Assembly (NCBI GenBank): GCA_027627225.1
Contig: CM051024.1
Span: 45,431,847-45,495,846 of the forward strand
Direction of reading: 5' to 3'
DNA length: 64,000 nucleotides
Origin: Congeria kusceri
Lineage: Eukaryota > Mollusca > Bivalvia > Myida > Dreissenidae
The notes beneath the pieces are model-generated. The model was not told the origin of the DNA. It ran no database searches and saw only the letters and a list, made by a program, of their open reading frames with translations. Positions 35,230 to 48,030 of the stretch are shown piece by piece; within the stretch, counting starts at the first letter, position 1; each line of letters opens with the position of its first letter. A program made the translations under genes and the position numbers.

Positions 35230-38165
35230 CATATATAGATGCCGGACCATCACAAGACGATAGTAATATACGACAGAAAGAAAGCACAAGATACGACCGA
35301 AAAAATATCCTAGACAATTTAATGACGGATATAAACATTATTGAAATGATAAATGATAAAGTATATCAATTAGAAATAAATCAACATGAGCAGAAGTGTA
35401 TTGACAACTCATACGACGATTACAAACACATACTTAGGAGACAGATGAACACGCATCTCAACCCTAAAACTGTATCATGAGGTAAAACATCAATGAAATC
35501 GATGAGGAAAACATGGTATAGTACAGATCTCGACGTAGAATAGACAAACGTACGCATAGCTGAACGGAATTTCACTCAGTGCAGAAACAGATCGCTACGG
35601 ACAATACTTAAGCGAGTATACATAAATGTGTTTAACAGAACAGTACGTAAACAAAATAGAAGCTTCTTACTAGAACAACAACGTAAATTGCTTGAATCAT
35701 GTGAAACAAAGAACACAGACTTTTGGAAGTCAATCGGAAAGGTTGGTCTAGGCTCAGAACTGAATAATAAAATACCTCTAGAAGTTTACATGTAGTATTA
35801 AACAAGTGGAAATCCTGCTTTGAACAATTATTTCCGACTGATGAACGTTACCTATTAGAAGACCAGTCCTGTACTACGGAATCGAGTCGCAATTCACAAT
35901 TAAACAGTGGAATTAGTATATTAGATGTGCAAAACGCAATTAGCAGCCTTAATAAAAACAAATCGCTGGGTTTCGATCAAATACCAAGTGAGGTGTTATG
36001 TAACAGCACCTGCATAAATTACATTCACAAGTTATTCTGTGTATGCTTTGAAACGGGCAAACTACCGCAAACTTGGAAGCAAGGGATAATTACACTAATA
36101 TTGAAAAACCCAGCAAATGATGCACGTGGCCCTATGAACTAAAGAGGCATAACGGTGACTTCAGCCGTGTATAAAGCCTATAAACATGAGCTGAGGAAAA
36201 TAATACAATATGTGACTATCAAAATGGCTTTCGATCCAAACGAAGTACCGTTGATCATCTATCATTCTAACCAACCTGCTGGTGTACAGGAAACGTAAAC
36301 GGTTATCAACGTACGTCGCCTGCGTGGACTCTGCTAAGGCCTATGATAAAATACATCATGGACAGCTTTTCAACAAACTGTTAAGTATAGGCATCGAGGG
36401 TAAATTCTCGAAAGCTATCATGTCGCTATATGACACAGTTATATATGCGGTTAAAATAAATAATCATATAACGGATAGTTCGACGTGAACACGGGATTAA
36501 AACAGGGATTTTTATTGTCCACGACATAGTTTAATCTGTATGTAAACGATTTAAGTGAACTTTTAAATACAAGTAATACTGGCATTAATGCTAATGGGAT
36601 ATTGATTAACCATCTGTTTTACGCTGATGACCTTAGATTGATCGCAAGCAAAGAAGAAGATTTACAGACGTTAACTGATAACCTATTTAAATGATGCAGG
36701 GTAAACAAAATGTCTCTGAACATAAGTAAAACAAAAAATTTACATTTTAGAACAGCAAATAAAACACCAACATATTTTGTTTTTAAGTACAACGATGATA
36801 TTATAGAACGAGTCAGTCAATATCGATACCTGACACATTGGACTATTCGTTAACCGCCAAGTACGTAGCACAGGCAGCATCCAGATCACTAGGGCTACTG
36901 ATCTCCAAGTATAACGCACTAGGCGGAATGAAATTTGAAGTGTTTTCCAAGCTCTACGACACAATGGTGTGGCCAACAATTGGCTATGGAGCCGCGATAT
37001 GGGGAATACACGAATACTCATCTATTAATGCAGTGCACCATAAAGCATGCCGTTTGTTTCCTTGGAGTGGGAAAATACACGCCAAACGCCAAACGCCGCT
37101 GTGCCAGGAGATATGAGATGGACCCCACCTCACATTCGACGGGGGAAATCTGTGATAGGACACTGGTTTCGCTTAAACAGCATGGATTCAATCAGACTCG
37201 ATAGACACATATTTGACTATCTTACTACGCAAGGAACACGCAAAAACAACTGGAGTAAAACGATAATTAATTCGGTTAATTCCAAACTCCAATGACATTC
37301 TTAGTCATGGACGTGCATACAGCAAGGAGCAACAAAAGACGATAATACATAGAGTTCAAGAAGCCCTGTTTATTGAATGTAAACGTTAGTGGCATGAAAC
37401 AGTTAATAGAGAACATGGACAGATGCGTACATATATGGGAAATAAACTGCGGAACTATAAACAATTTAAAACTGAATTTACTGCAGAACCTTATGTAAAG
37501 TGCAGCATGATCAATCGAGCGCAACGACAACGAAGTACCCTTGCGAAGTCCCGAAGTGGTGTTGCCCTCTTCGAATAGAAACAGGCCGCTACCAAAACAT
37601 ACCTTCCCACGAACGTTGTTGTTTTATTTGTACAAACTGCGTAGAAAATGCATTATTCTGTCCGCTATACGCTAATATAAGAGCTATTTTAGTAGAAAAG
37701 GCATTGATTATAAATCCCGGTGTTAACCTTTTAAACCCAACAGAAAAACTTTTTGATCTCAGATGATCGTATCATTAAATCCACAACCAGAGCCTGTCAT
37801 GCTATTTTAATTAAGCGCCGAAACCGCTTGTATATATCATCTTATTTGTTAATTACTATAACTTTAGAATAAATATTTCTTATACTTACATAGCGATTCA
37901 TTTGTTGTATATAGTTCTACGGTTTTTTATTTCATTGTTTTAAGATTACTATTTACTTTTGCATTGAAGATTGCATACATCTTCATTTTAACAAAACATT
38001 ACTATTTTACTAACCTTATCGTATTTAATTATTTTTTTTAGAATGTTCGTCTCTCATAACTCTTGTATGGGTGGTTTTGTACATATATGTAATGTTTTCA
38101 TATTGTTATAGCCCTTGTTCTATGTACAAAAGTGAGACGTTAATAAACTATTATGTCTGCCTGTC
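35230..38165 (+). mobile_element. Degenerate LINE, reverse transcriptase to 3' end
   Basis: Recognisable blocks in order: a basic pre-RT region (about 35550-35760, KLLESCETKNTDFWKSIGKV); SSLNKNKSLGFDQIPSEVL (35940-35990); PQTWKQGIITLILK; RGITVTSAVYKAY (36140-36180); YVACVDSAKAYDKIHH (motif A, 36310); LFYADDLRLIA (motif C, 36610); LYDTMVWPTIGYGAAIWG (36950); HWFRLNSMDSIRLDRHIFDY; and RIETGRY...CCFICTNCVENALFCPLY near 37565-37670. Stops and frame changes are frequent. The 3' UTR runs to about 38165 and ends near 'aataaactattatgtctgcctgtctgt'-type sequence. The NYRGI-like block and GRY domain suit an RTE/L1-like lineage. Not functional. Confidence 0.8.
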
Positions 38166-38874
38166 TGTACCTCATGACTTTTATGTTCATTTACTTACAT
38201 GTATACTGTAAATATATAAAGACATATGGACTAGCACAAATACATTTAAATAATATTACTTATACTAATATATTAAATGTACTTTAAGCAATACAATTTC
38301 GTTGTTCAAGCATTGAAATGAAAAGCATCACATCATCCTCTAAGGAATTACGTTCTGATTGTATTGACAAATATTCATATATTCAGAAATTTCAGAATGA
38401 AAATACGATTCTTTCACTTTCTTGTTTTACTTACATGTGTTTCATCTCCATATTATCAGGATTAGTTTAAACATATTTATTTCAAACAAGAATACATATT
38501 GCAGTAACATACATACAACATTTTATGACAAGTACATGTTTGAACGGGATTAGAACGAAAGACAAAGTCTTATATAGTTCTGCTCCTGAGCGGAAAAGTA
38601 CAGTTGCATGATGTAAAACGAACATATTGGTTTACAGAAAGCCATTTGAGGCAGATTTTGCTATGATAATAACAAGGAACATTTGAGTAAAGGAAACTCA
38701 TGAACAAATGGAATAAGAATGATATAACTTGAATATATATACAAGACAAATAAAAAGGAAAAAAAAAATCAATGTGAAGATACGGAACAAGAGGGTTTAG
38801 CAGTTGTAGTACCTACGGGAAATAAAAAAACATAAAGAATGGAAGGAAGTGGAGGGTGAGGTTTTGAAGCAGAG

Positions 38875-40107
38875 CTATCTATCAAATCGTTTGCTTTTAG
38901 TGATAAATTTGTGAACAGCGTCAAGAATTTTGGAATTGGTTTGATAATCTAGAGAATCATCTCCTTGAAGAATTGTTTCTATCGAAGGAGTAGTATACAT
39001 AAATACAGTATTCATTAGTTCATCACGAATGTTTGCGTAATGTCTACATTCGTAAAAATAATGTAACGACGATTCTCTTTCACCACAGTCGCATAATGGC
39101 GATGCAACTATATTACGCCTGAATAGATGCTCATTTAGAGCACTACACTTTGTTCTGATGCGGGTGAGTAACATTTGAGGGCGTCTTTTTCCATAAGAAA
39201 ATAAGGGATTTTGTATAGGTCGGTCAATATTAATCAGCCTTGTAAAAGAAAGAATCGATTCTGCATTTTTGACATCATCGGAAAGGTTATTCCATTCGGA
39301 GACAGTTGATGGAAGAAATGAATTTGAATAGATTGATGTACGCGCTGGGATACACTGCAAGTTAGTTGAATTTCTAAGGGAATATTGGGTTGTTGCACCC
39401 ACTGTGTCGGGAACGAGTGATTGTAAGTAGTTAGGTGTATTTCTTGATTTCATTTTATGCATTAATATTAATTTGTGTTTGCGACGTCGTGAGCTGATAC
39501 TTTCCCAACCTACTTCGTTGTAAAGATCTTCTAGAGAGACCAATCTTGTACAGCCAGATGATATGCGTGCGGCCTCTGTTTGGATTTTTTCTAATTCGTC
39601 TTTTTCATATTGTGTGCAATTATCGAAAACAACATCCGAATATTCCAAGATTGGTCTTATAAACGAAAAGTATATTATTTCAAGGGATTTTCTATCGAGC
39701 AAGTGTTTTAAACGACGCATTATATGAATACGTTTCCATGCATTTTCTTTTATAAAAGTTATGTGCATATGCCAAGTACAATCATTAGACAAATATACAC
39801 CTAAGTGTTTATGTACGTTTACAATAGGTATTTCAATACCCTGCATGGAAAGTGTGGGATGAGAAGGTTTATTTACCTTACGTGATATTAGTATAGATTC
39901 AGATTTTGAGGGATTAAAATGTACTAACCATTTATCCGCCCAGCTGGAAATTCTATCTATGTCAGATTGCAATAGAGCAGCAGTTTCAGTTGGAGTGTTA
40001 ACAACCATGTATAGACTAGTATCATCGGCAAACAAGTTAATTCGGGCTTGTATATCGGTGACTATGTCATTAATATACACGAGGAAAAGAAGCGGACCCC
40101 AGCTAAA
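38875..40107 (-). pseudogene. LINE polyprotein C-terminal part: RT motif C onward
   Basis: The frame resumes at GPLLFLVYINDI, so only the PQGS-containing stretch is lost. LFADDTSLYM is motif C with both catalytic Asp. Then come WADKWLVHFNPSKSE, HKHLGVYLSNDC, EKIQTEAARISSGCTRL and a final C-x-C...H-x4-C..H region (LCDCGERESSLHYFYECRHY). It ends at a stop near 38875. The same post-RT sequence occurs at 21650-21990 in a decayed fragment. Confidence 0.88.
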
Positions 40108-42572
40108 ATTTCAATAGTATCGGACTGTGCTCCTGGTAGAATAACGTTCTGTTTTCGATTAGAGAGGTAGTTAGATATGAATGCCAATAAGTTACCTCGT
40201 ATGCCTGCTTGTTGAAGTTTGAATAGTAGACCTTTGTGCCATACTTTGTCAAAGGCTTTGCTTATATCAAAGAAGACTGCACTTACTTCCAAACCATTAT
40301 CTAAGGCTTTGCAAAAGGTATTATATATATACGTTAACTGGTTAACTGTCGAGTCGCCAGGCAAAAAACCTGATTGTGTAGGTGTGAAAAATGAGTTTGA
40401 CCGAAGGAAGTTAAATATGTGTTTATGTATGATTCTTTCAAAGACTTTTTCGGAGGTGTTTAATAGAGATATCGGACGGTAATTTGATGCTAAAGCTGGA
40501 TCGCCCTTTTTAAAGATCGGGCAAACATTTGCAATTTTCCAACAAGACGGCATTTTACAAGCAGTTAAACACGAATTAAACAGTTCACAAAGGGGATAAC
40601 TAAGTTGGTGCATTGCTTCCCGGAGGATTCGGTTATCAATTCCATCAGGACCCGATGCTTTTCCTACTTTAAGGCATTTAATCGAATCAATGACCTCTTC
40701 CTGTGATATACAAATTGTCTGAAGGAAATTATTAGTACTGGCATTGTGTACAGATGGAAGATTACGATTTGTTTCATTAATTAAAGATTGACTAGCAAAG
40801 TGCTTATTTAAAATATTAGCCTTGCTTGGGCCGTTTGCCTCGAAAGTGTTCGAGTGTTCATCGAAGAGGGGTGGAATTGGATTTTGAGAGTTTGGAGAAA
40901 TAAAAGACCGTAGAATGTTCCACCATTCTTTGGCACAGAGATCAGAAGACTTCAGTTTGTTTGCAATGTTTCCAAAATATACGGTTTTTGAATTGCGTAA
41001 GAGTAAAATTACTTCATTTCGGACACGTCGAAAATTTGACCAGTGTGTATAAGTATTTAACTTTTTGGCTTTACGATATAATCGTTTTCGCTGTCGAATT
41101 TTTTTCTTAATGTTATTGTTTATCACCGGTAAATCATACGAGCGTATACATACAGTTTTGTTTGGGATGCATGTTTTTGCAGTTTTCAATATAGTGTTGA
41201 TAATGTTTTCAGCATAAGTATCAATGTCCTCACTTTTGCATAGATCCCATTGAATATCTGACAATAAGCGTCGTAACATATTATAATCACCGATGTCATA
41301 GCTCCAAATGTGTCGAGAGTATATTTTAGTTTTTGGTTTAATAAATTTTAGTATTACGAAAACGGGACAATGATAGCGAATATTTTGTTCTAACAAGGGT
41401 TCGCCAACTCCAGATAGCAATACATTATTCTTGTTACTTACAAATATTAGGTCAATTATTGATGATGTTTGCTCTGAGTAATGTGAGGGTTCATTTATAA
41501 GTTGTGTGAGATTGTATTGTATGCAAATGTCATCTATTTTTCGTGCAGAAGAAGGAGACAGAAGATTCAAATTAAAGTCCCCTGTAATAACAATATCATC
41601 TATACGAGTGTCATTTGCAAGCCCAATCGAGTCTTCAATGGCTTCCATATACAATCTATCAGCACTAGGGGGTCTATAAAATACACCAAAAAGAATCGAT
41701 TTATTTTTGTTAGGAAATATTTCGATCCATATACATTCAATATGGTTTAATTCAAGATCGAGTCTACGTTTAAAAGCAATATTTTCATTAATGTATATTG
41801 CTACACCACCATGTGAATCCAGGGGGCGATCTTTTCTGATTGGCTGGTGAAAACCATTTAAGAGGAGATCACATGATAGGATAGAGTCATTCAGCCATGT
41901 TTCGGTAAACGCAATTATGTCAAATTCTCGTAGACCAGTGAAAAGGATGTCTACTTTATGCAATAAGCTTTGAATATTGTAATGCACAAAGGATATGTGT
42001 TGTGTCGCTGAGTTACTGCAATTGGAAGCAGAACTATCTGTATCAGTGAATTCAGATAATGTTGGCCCAGGGTTCGGATGTATGTCACCTGATTGTAAAA
42101 TTAAATATACAAGCCAAAATGCTGTTGTTGCAACAGCAAGGCAGTTAAGGAGCTTTTTCAGAAATATAATATCATCGTATATACGATTTGCTACCCGAAA
42201 ACATTTACTTGAATGTTCAACTGTATACGATGCGTTCATTGATCTATATATACATATGTATAGTGATATTAGACTGAAAACATTCATCCATACTTGACAG
42301 GCAAACAGTAAGTGCATGAGTAAAGGGAAAAAAAGAGGAGCCCTATATATTGTCATGACAGCGTTTCCAGACATATGTTTAGTATTTGACATATTGAAGA
42401 GTTCCGATGTAGACAAGATGAGACTGGAACGCTGACATGATTCGTTTGAAATACCTACGCATAGAACTAAATTTTGCGACAAGTGTAAATATTTGATAGC
42501 GGTGCTTGCTACAGAACAGACAGAGAAGAAAAGGTATGAAGAACAGTGGACAACTGCTTGAAAAGAAAACAA
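40062..42572 (-). pseudogene. LINE polyprotein N-terminal part: 2A-like motif, endonuclease, RT motifs 1-A
   Basis: 836 codons. Residues 1-160 hold hydrophobic segments. SGDIHPNPGP at about 161-170 matches the ribosome-skipping 2A pattern D-I-x-x-N-P-G-P (42086-42063). The endonuclease follows: HYNIQSLLHKVD, FTETWLND, HGGVAIYI, GVFYRPPS and TGDFNLNLL. The usual SDHxPV ending is RYHCPVFV, so the catalytic Asp is Tyr. RT blocks: VGKASGPDGIDNRIL, FKKGDPALASNYRPISLL, TQSGFLPGDST and VSAVFFDISKAFDKVWHKGL (motif A intact). The reading frame ends shortly after ILAGV because PQGS..L is deleted. The lineage is CR1/L2-like by block style. Confidence 0.9.
42063..42086 (-). other. 2A-like ribosome-skipping motif DIHPNPGP in LINE ORF
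   Basis: In-frame DIHPNPGP preceded by a hydrophobic stretch (AFWLVYLILQSG). In known 2A sequences translation pauses between the last G and P so that two products are made from one ORF. APE-type LINEs of several invertebrates carry such motifs. The usual E before the x-NPGP is H here; activity is untested. Confidence 0.7.
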
Positions 42573-42639
42573 AGTATAAAAACTAATGCTATGTTTTTAG
42601 ACAGCATAATGAAGCTGAGTGTATGTGTTTGGGTGTACT

Positions 42640-42860
42640 ATAAAAACATGAGAGGATAATTTACCCGAGAGTGCTAGAGTGATACCGAACGACAGTAACA
42701 GTGTCAAAAAGGTATAATAACATGATAGGATATTTTGCCAGAAAAATGCTACAATGATACCGACCGACAGTAACAGTATCAAAAAATTATTAACATGATA
42801 GGATATTTTTCTGGAAAGTGCAAGTTATACCGAACGACAATAACAGCATCAAAAACATGT
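42640..42860 (-). repeat. Tandem ~72-bp monomers upstream of LINE ORF
   Basis: Three units with 'taccgaacgacagtaacag' and 'aacatgataggatattt', near 42690, 42763 and 42832. They precede the LINE ORF on its 5' side and may be 5' UTR promoter monomers. Confidence 0.65.
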
Positions 42861-43139
42861 TACTGAGGAGTTCCGGGGAAAAAATATCTCGGAGGAAAAG
42901 AGGATGCATACAATTTTTTAATATATTAAGCTGATACTAATAGTACAACGTATAGACAAATAGCCCAATATTTTGTATCAGAACGAAAGGTTTCCATCTA
43001 CATGTAATATACTAGGAATACTAGAATGGAATTTACTTATTCTATCTTACTAGTGAACAGTACAAGAGGAGTATTTGGTTTAAGCAGGTGTTTCACCAAG
43101 ATTATATATAGCATATAATATTACGATACAATATAACGT

Positions 43140-43330
43140 AATGTAGTAGATACTTATACATCAATTATGATAGGTCACGATAATAGCACTAAATATACAC
43201 AAAAAGATGGTAGTATGTATCGCAATAACCAATACGCGGTTTCCATTTACACGTAACCACATGTAGTACATAAAACTTATACAAGGATTATGATAGGTCA
43301 CGATAATATGCTAAAATAACCGATAACACA
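43140..43330 (-). repeat. Second tandem repeat upstream of LINE ORF
   Basis: Two copies of 'aattatgataggtcacgataat'-type sequence about 118 bp apart (near 43160 and 43280). This may be a further part of the LINE 5' UTR; the LINE 5' end is therefore uncertain and could reach about 43400. Confidence 0.5.
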
Positions 43331-43399
43331 AAATGTAGTCATTTTCACAATAGTTAGATATCTATAAAACTAAGATCTACAACAATGTATCATGGTTGG

Positions 43400-44440
43400 A
43401 GAACTGTTTTCATGTACATAATAGTCAATACAATTGTACTTCAACTAATGTTAAAGTACAAAATACCATGTTGAATAGTGTAAACAGTAGCGTAAATCCC
43501 GTGACATTCGTGCTGTTAAATTAGAACAGTATGGTTCAGACTTAAACTGCACAAAAAAGAATAGACCAGTTACATCAATTTATATTTGTCTAGCTCAAAT
43601 TCGCAGCTGATACGTTTGATCAGGATTCAAGGTGGTTCATCATATATACGATCTGGTGACGGTTATTTATATGGCTCCGATTTTCTTCAGTAACCATTTG
43701 CTTTTTGCTCGCATTTACAATTTTCGTTTGACAATTGTTTATGTTTATACCACGAAAAATATGTGACTTTCGATTTCGATTTCTATCAATTTTTCATTAT
43801 GTCAAAATATTTATCTGTTTACATTTCGTCTGAAGTATATATATGATACTAACATGTATAAAATAATGTGATTATATAAAAGAATGTAGATCTCTACTTA
43901 TATTAAAAATAGCATTTGTTCCACAAGAATCGGAACCAAACTGGGTAACGAAACTTTCCGACAGTCACCGATATCGGCCGATCTTAGAAAAAAAAACGCG
44001 GGAAATGATTATAGTTGTACTACCTTAATATCATACTGAACGCTCTTCGCATACTCTTTCCAACTAAAAATTTGCTCTATCTCGGGTAGAGCAAAAGTAC
44101 GCCTTGCGCATGCGCGGTAAACCACGCTTATACATGAATATTCGTGTCAAGGTTTTCAGAGAATCGCATCTTAAGAAACTATCAAGAATTTGTTAATCCA
44201 TCGTTTATTTATTGGTTATAAGAAAAAATTAAACATGCTTTGTCTGCATGAGCAACGATCTACACGATCGGAACATAAATTACAAAAACAATGAAAAAAA
44301 ACTTATTTCCGAAGAATTCTGTTTATAAAACTTAAACATAGAATAAACAAGCCGGGAAGCTGTCCGTTTGGACCCCAATTACAGAAATTTGGCATCCGTA
44401 GCACCAGGTTTACCTTGTCTTATGCGGGTTGAGCCGAGTG
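43400..44440. other. Non-coding spacer
   Basis: No gene recognised. GC content rises toward 44000-44130. Confidence 0.35.
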
Positions 44441-44566
44441 GGTACAATTAACCTTGTTATCACTAGACGTATGGTCCACGGCCGTCCATGGCTTTGCGCA
44501 TGCTCCTAACAAGAAACGATCGTCGAAGTTCAACGACCGATACCGAACGTTGTTAGACAGGGCGCC
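44400..44566 (+). promoter_or_regulatory. Possible promoter / 5' UTR, CpG-richer segment
   Basis: Clearly richer in CG than its surroundings (gacgtatggtccacggccgt, acgatcgtcgaagttcaacg, ataccgaacg), and directly precedes a candidate ATG in the context GGCGCCATG. No TATA box seen. Support is compositional only. Confidence 0.35.
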
Positions 44567-44586
44567 ATGTTGGATTCGCTTAGTGG
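44567..44586 (+). CDS. Candidate small spliced gene, exon 1 (start codon)
   Basis: ATG at 44567 in the context GGCGCCATG, then TTG GAT TCG CTT AGT GG and a strong donor GTGAGT at 44587. It encodes MLDSLSG and ends in phase 2. It joins in phase with the exon at 51860. Alone it is too short to be convincing; the case rests on the three-exon combination and on the CpG-richer sequence just upstream. Intron 1 would be about 7.3 kb and contains repeat elements, which is ordinary in this genome. Confidence 0.4.
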
Positions 44587-44699
44587 GTGAGTTATTTGGC
44601 TCGACATGTTCAAAAAGTGTTGCACTTTTTATTCGTAAAGTGAACAATAGATACATTGTGTACCTATAAAATGCATATATATAAATTAGAAAGTGTTTC

Positions 44700-46199
44700 A
44701 TAGGTTATATTTGGCTATTAAATTGTTCGATGTTGTTTTCGACTGTACGTGACCTATTTAAGCTTAGACTCGGATTTCTAAATAAATCTAGCTGAAACTT
44801 GAACGTGTTTTGATTGAAGAAATGTTTCATGAGAACAATAGTAATGTTAAACTTTAACGACTAGTAGGTCGTATTAGTTTATATTCTGTCATACTGTTTA
44901 AATCTAGAATCCTGTTTCGCCCCAAGATGTTTCGCCCCAACCGTCCTGGAGTATGGATTACAAAAGGAGGCTAGCAGCCTAGTGTACAACTGTTGAAAGA
45001 CATTATGAAGATGAAGGTTTAAAGCCTATGTTAGCGCTACCAGTAGCCATAATAGCCATTGGCTACTAAATTAAATGGCTACTAAAATTTATATTTGGCT
45101 ATTACATTTTTTGGAAAATATTTAAACATGAAGCATATTTTCTGAAAGTATTTCTTTGCAAAATAAAATTTGTTGGCTTCTAGTTAGATTTTTTAGCGCC
45201 AACCTAGTAAGCTTATTACTTGAAACTGCAGGTCTAAATTTTGATATTAGCATTTAGTAAATATTATAGTGTTAATGGACCTGTATATTGTCAAAGAGTA
45301 GGTACGATATTACAACATGACATAAATTGTCAGTGATATATCAACAACCCAATACAGTTAATCTCCTTTTGCTTGGATTTACCCTGGAAGAAAAGTAAAG
45401 GTTGACGAGTTGTTTGACACATAATTGGCTACTTTTTAATCACAATACGTTTTCAGCTGTACAGCGGGAAACTCCAATACATGTCTAAACATTGACTTGA
45501 CGGTTGTTTTAAGTTACACAACACTAATAAACGATGCAATTGTCAACACACGTATTTGTTGATCTATTCAGTATGTTTGAGTTTCCATCTACATGTTAAT
45601 GTTTATCTATCTGCTTCACGTTATATTGTCACTTTGAAAATAATGCTTATTTTGAAAATACTTCATTTGAAAGTCCGAACATATATTTTGTAAACTGTAC
45701 AGTTACAAAACCTTGGGCACTTTCGGGAAATTGAACCCTAATTTCCCTCATGAGGGCATACACTGAAACCATGTCACTATAGCGCTCATTAAAAACTAAA
45801 AGCAACAAGACTGTTAAAAGTACCTAAGGCACTTCTTTTGTTTATTAATCTAAATAAATGGCACGTCGATGCCTTGCATAGTTCAATAAATAGCATGCCA
45901 ATAGATGGCCATTAAACCATAGTCAAAACTGTCATTGCCTTCTGAAAGTTGTCTTTACTAATTATAATTTTCTTAGTAATTATCTTGTATATTAAAATGT
46001 TTATGCATGTTGCATCTATTCTAGTGAAATTGATATTAATATAATATAGTAAATGCAAACTCACGAATTAATACTTAATACAATTTTATATAACTCAAAT
46101 CATTATGTTAGATAATACAAACACACAGATATTTAAGAAATAATTTTCAATATTGTTGTTATTTGGCCATAACACAACGATTGGAGTTCTAATGGTTAG
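44700..46199. other. Intronic or intergenic sequence
   Basis: No gene seen. A degenerate tRNA-like segment on the minus strand (45720-45795, with GGGTTCAATTTCC) may be an old SINE. Confidence 0.35.
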
Positions 46200-47288
46200 G
46201 AATGAAACCACGAGGCCGTTGGCCTGAGTGGTTTAATATTTGGTATGTGGCATCCTCTAGTGGTCCTCTACAAAGATTGTTCAAATTATGCCCCTCAAAT
46301 GACTTTGAAAATCTTCTCCGAAACCGCACAGCCCAGAGGTGTTGTATTCGGTTGGTAACATTGATATGGATCCTCTACAAAGATTGTTCAAATGATACCC
46401 CTGATGTCAAAACTGTCCACGCGCCGGGGTCACATGCATTATATAGACTTAAATAGCAAAATGACTTTAAAAATCTTCTCCTCTGAAACCGCAACGCCTA
46501 GAGGTTTCATATTTGGTTTGTAACAATGCATAGTGGTCCTCTACAATGATTGTTCCAATGATGCCCTTGGTCTTAAAGCTGGCTATGCCCCGATGGTTAC
46601 ATGGTTTATATACACTTAAATAGCTAAATTACTTTGAACATTTTCTCCGAAACCGCAAGGCCCAGAGGTTTGGTATTTGGTTGGTAACATTGTATCGGGG
46701 TCCTCTACAAAGATTGTTCAAATGATACCCATGGGTCAAAACTGTCCACGCCCCGGGGTCACATGCATTATATAGATGTAAATGGCAAAATTACCGCAAA
46801 AATCGTCTCCTCTGAAACGCAAGGCCCAGAGGTTTCATATTTGGTATATAACATTGCATATTGTCCTCTAACAAGATTGTTCAAATTATAACCCTGGGAC
46901 AAAAACTGACCACGCCCCAGGGGTCACATGGTTTATATAGGCTTAAAAAGCTAATTGACTCTAAAACTCTTCTCCTCTGAGACCGCAAGGCCCAGATGTT
47001 TCATATTTGGTTTGTAACATTGTATAGGGGTCCTCTACAAAAATTGTTCAAATGATGGCCTGGGGTCAAAACTGGCCACGCCCCGGGGGTCACATTGTTT
47101 GTATAGACTTAAATAGCAAAATAACTTCAAGAATCTTCTTCTCTGAAACCGCATGGCCCATTGGTTTAATATTTGGTATGCAACACTGCATACCTGTCTT
47201 CTACAAATATTGTTCCAATATGATGCCCCTGTGGTCAAAACTGGGATGCCTGAAACTCAGGTGAGCGACATAGGGCCATCGTGGCCCT
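46200..47288 (+). repeat. Family B repeat: about six ~170-190-bp units and terminal hairpin
   Basis: Units recur with 'ctctgaaaccgcaaggcccagaggtttcatatttgg', 'ggtcctctacaaagattgttcaaatgat' and 'cacgccccgggg(t)cacat' style text, trimmed here to key words. The right end has CTCAGGTGAGC and then AGGGCCATCGTGGCCCT (47272-47288), a near-perfect hairpin followed by CTTGTT. Confidence 0.85.
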
Positions 47289-48030
47289 CTTGTTATCCAG
47301 TCTCTACCAAACTTGCACAGTGTGTGTATGACCATATAATCTCGGACGGGATCGTTGTTCTGGGCCAGATCACACCATTCACACTAGAGTTATTGCCCCT
47401 TTTTCATGCAAAATAATGAACAAATGCCTTTTTTAACATAAGACTTTATTTTCCATCCACTCTTAATCAAACTTTCACAGTGTATGATCATCAGATCTCA
47501 AAAGTCGCCAGAAATGGGCCGGATCGTATTTCAAACAACGGAGTTTTTCTCCTTTGTTTATGAAAAAATATTCAAAAATGAACATTATTTAGGATAGAGA
47601 CTTCATTTTTCATCCAATCTTCACTACTCTTACACATTTTGTCCATGACCAAGATATTACAGTTGAAATCGAATATAAGCAATATCGGACCAGAAACATG
47701 GGAGTTATTGTCCTTTGTTTGTGAAAACAATATGCAAAAATGGACATTATTCAGGGTAGAGACTTCATTTTTTATCCAATCTTAATCAATCTTGCACAGT
47801 TTGTCTATTACTTTCAGATTACAGGTCACGTTAAATATAAACAAAATCGGGCCAGAAACACAGAGGTTATTGCCCTTTTTTGTGAAAAAAAATACAAAAA
47901 TGAACATTATTCAGGATTGAGACTTCATATTCCATGCAATCTCACAATCTTGCACAGTGTGTCTATGACCATAAAATTGAAGGTGATTACATTTGATTTC
48001 CAGCAGTTGCAAACTTTGCATTAATTTATT
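47289..48030 (+). repeat. Family A-type body module, about four ~165-bp units
   Basis: Units contain 'gagacttcattttt(t/c)atccaatc', 'cttgcacagt(t/g)tgtctatgacc' and 'ggccagaaacac'. They are the same module as 50180-50720 and, reversed, 1-430. Here it starts directly after the family B hairpin rather than after an AGCTCACC end. Confidence 0.8.

Larger units (their letters stand above)
38460..42572 (-). mobile_element. Nearly complete CR1-like LINE with 2A-like motif
   Basis: A minus-strand non-LTR retrotransposon. The 5' ORF (42572-40062) carries an N-terminal hydrophobic region, a 2A-like motif, an APE-type endonuclease and the first half of the reverse transcriptase. The second ORF (to 38875) holds the rest and a C-terminal Cys/His region. 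The 3' UTR runs to about 38460, where 'gaaataaatatg' on the minus strand supplies an AATAAA. Tandem monomers lie upstream of the 5' ORF (42640-43330). A short deletion at about 40100 breaks the frame, and the endonuclease lacks a catalytic Asp, so this copy is inactive, but its preservation suggests fairly recent insertion. Confidence 0.9.
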
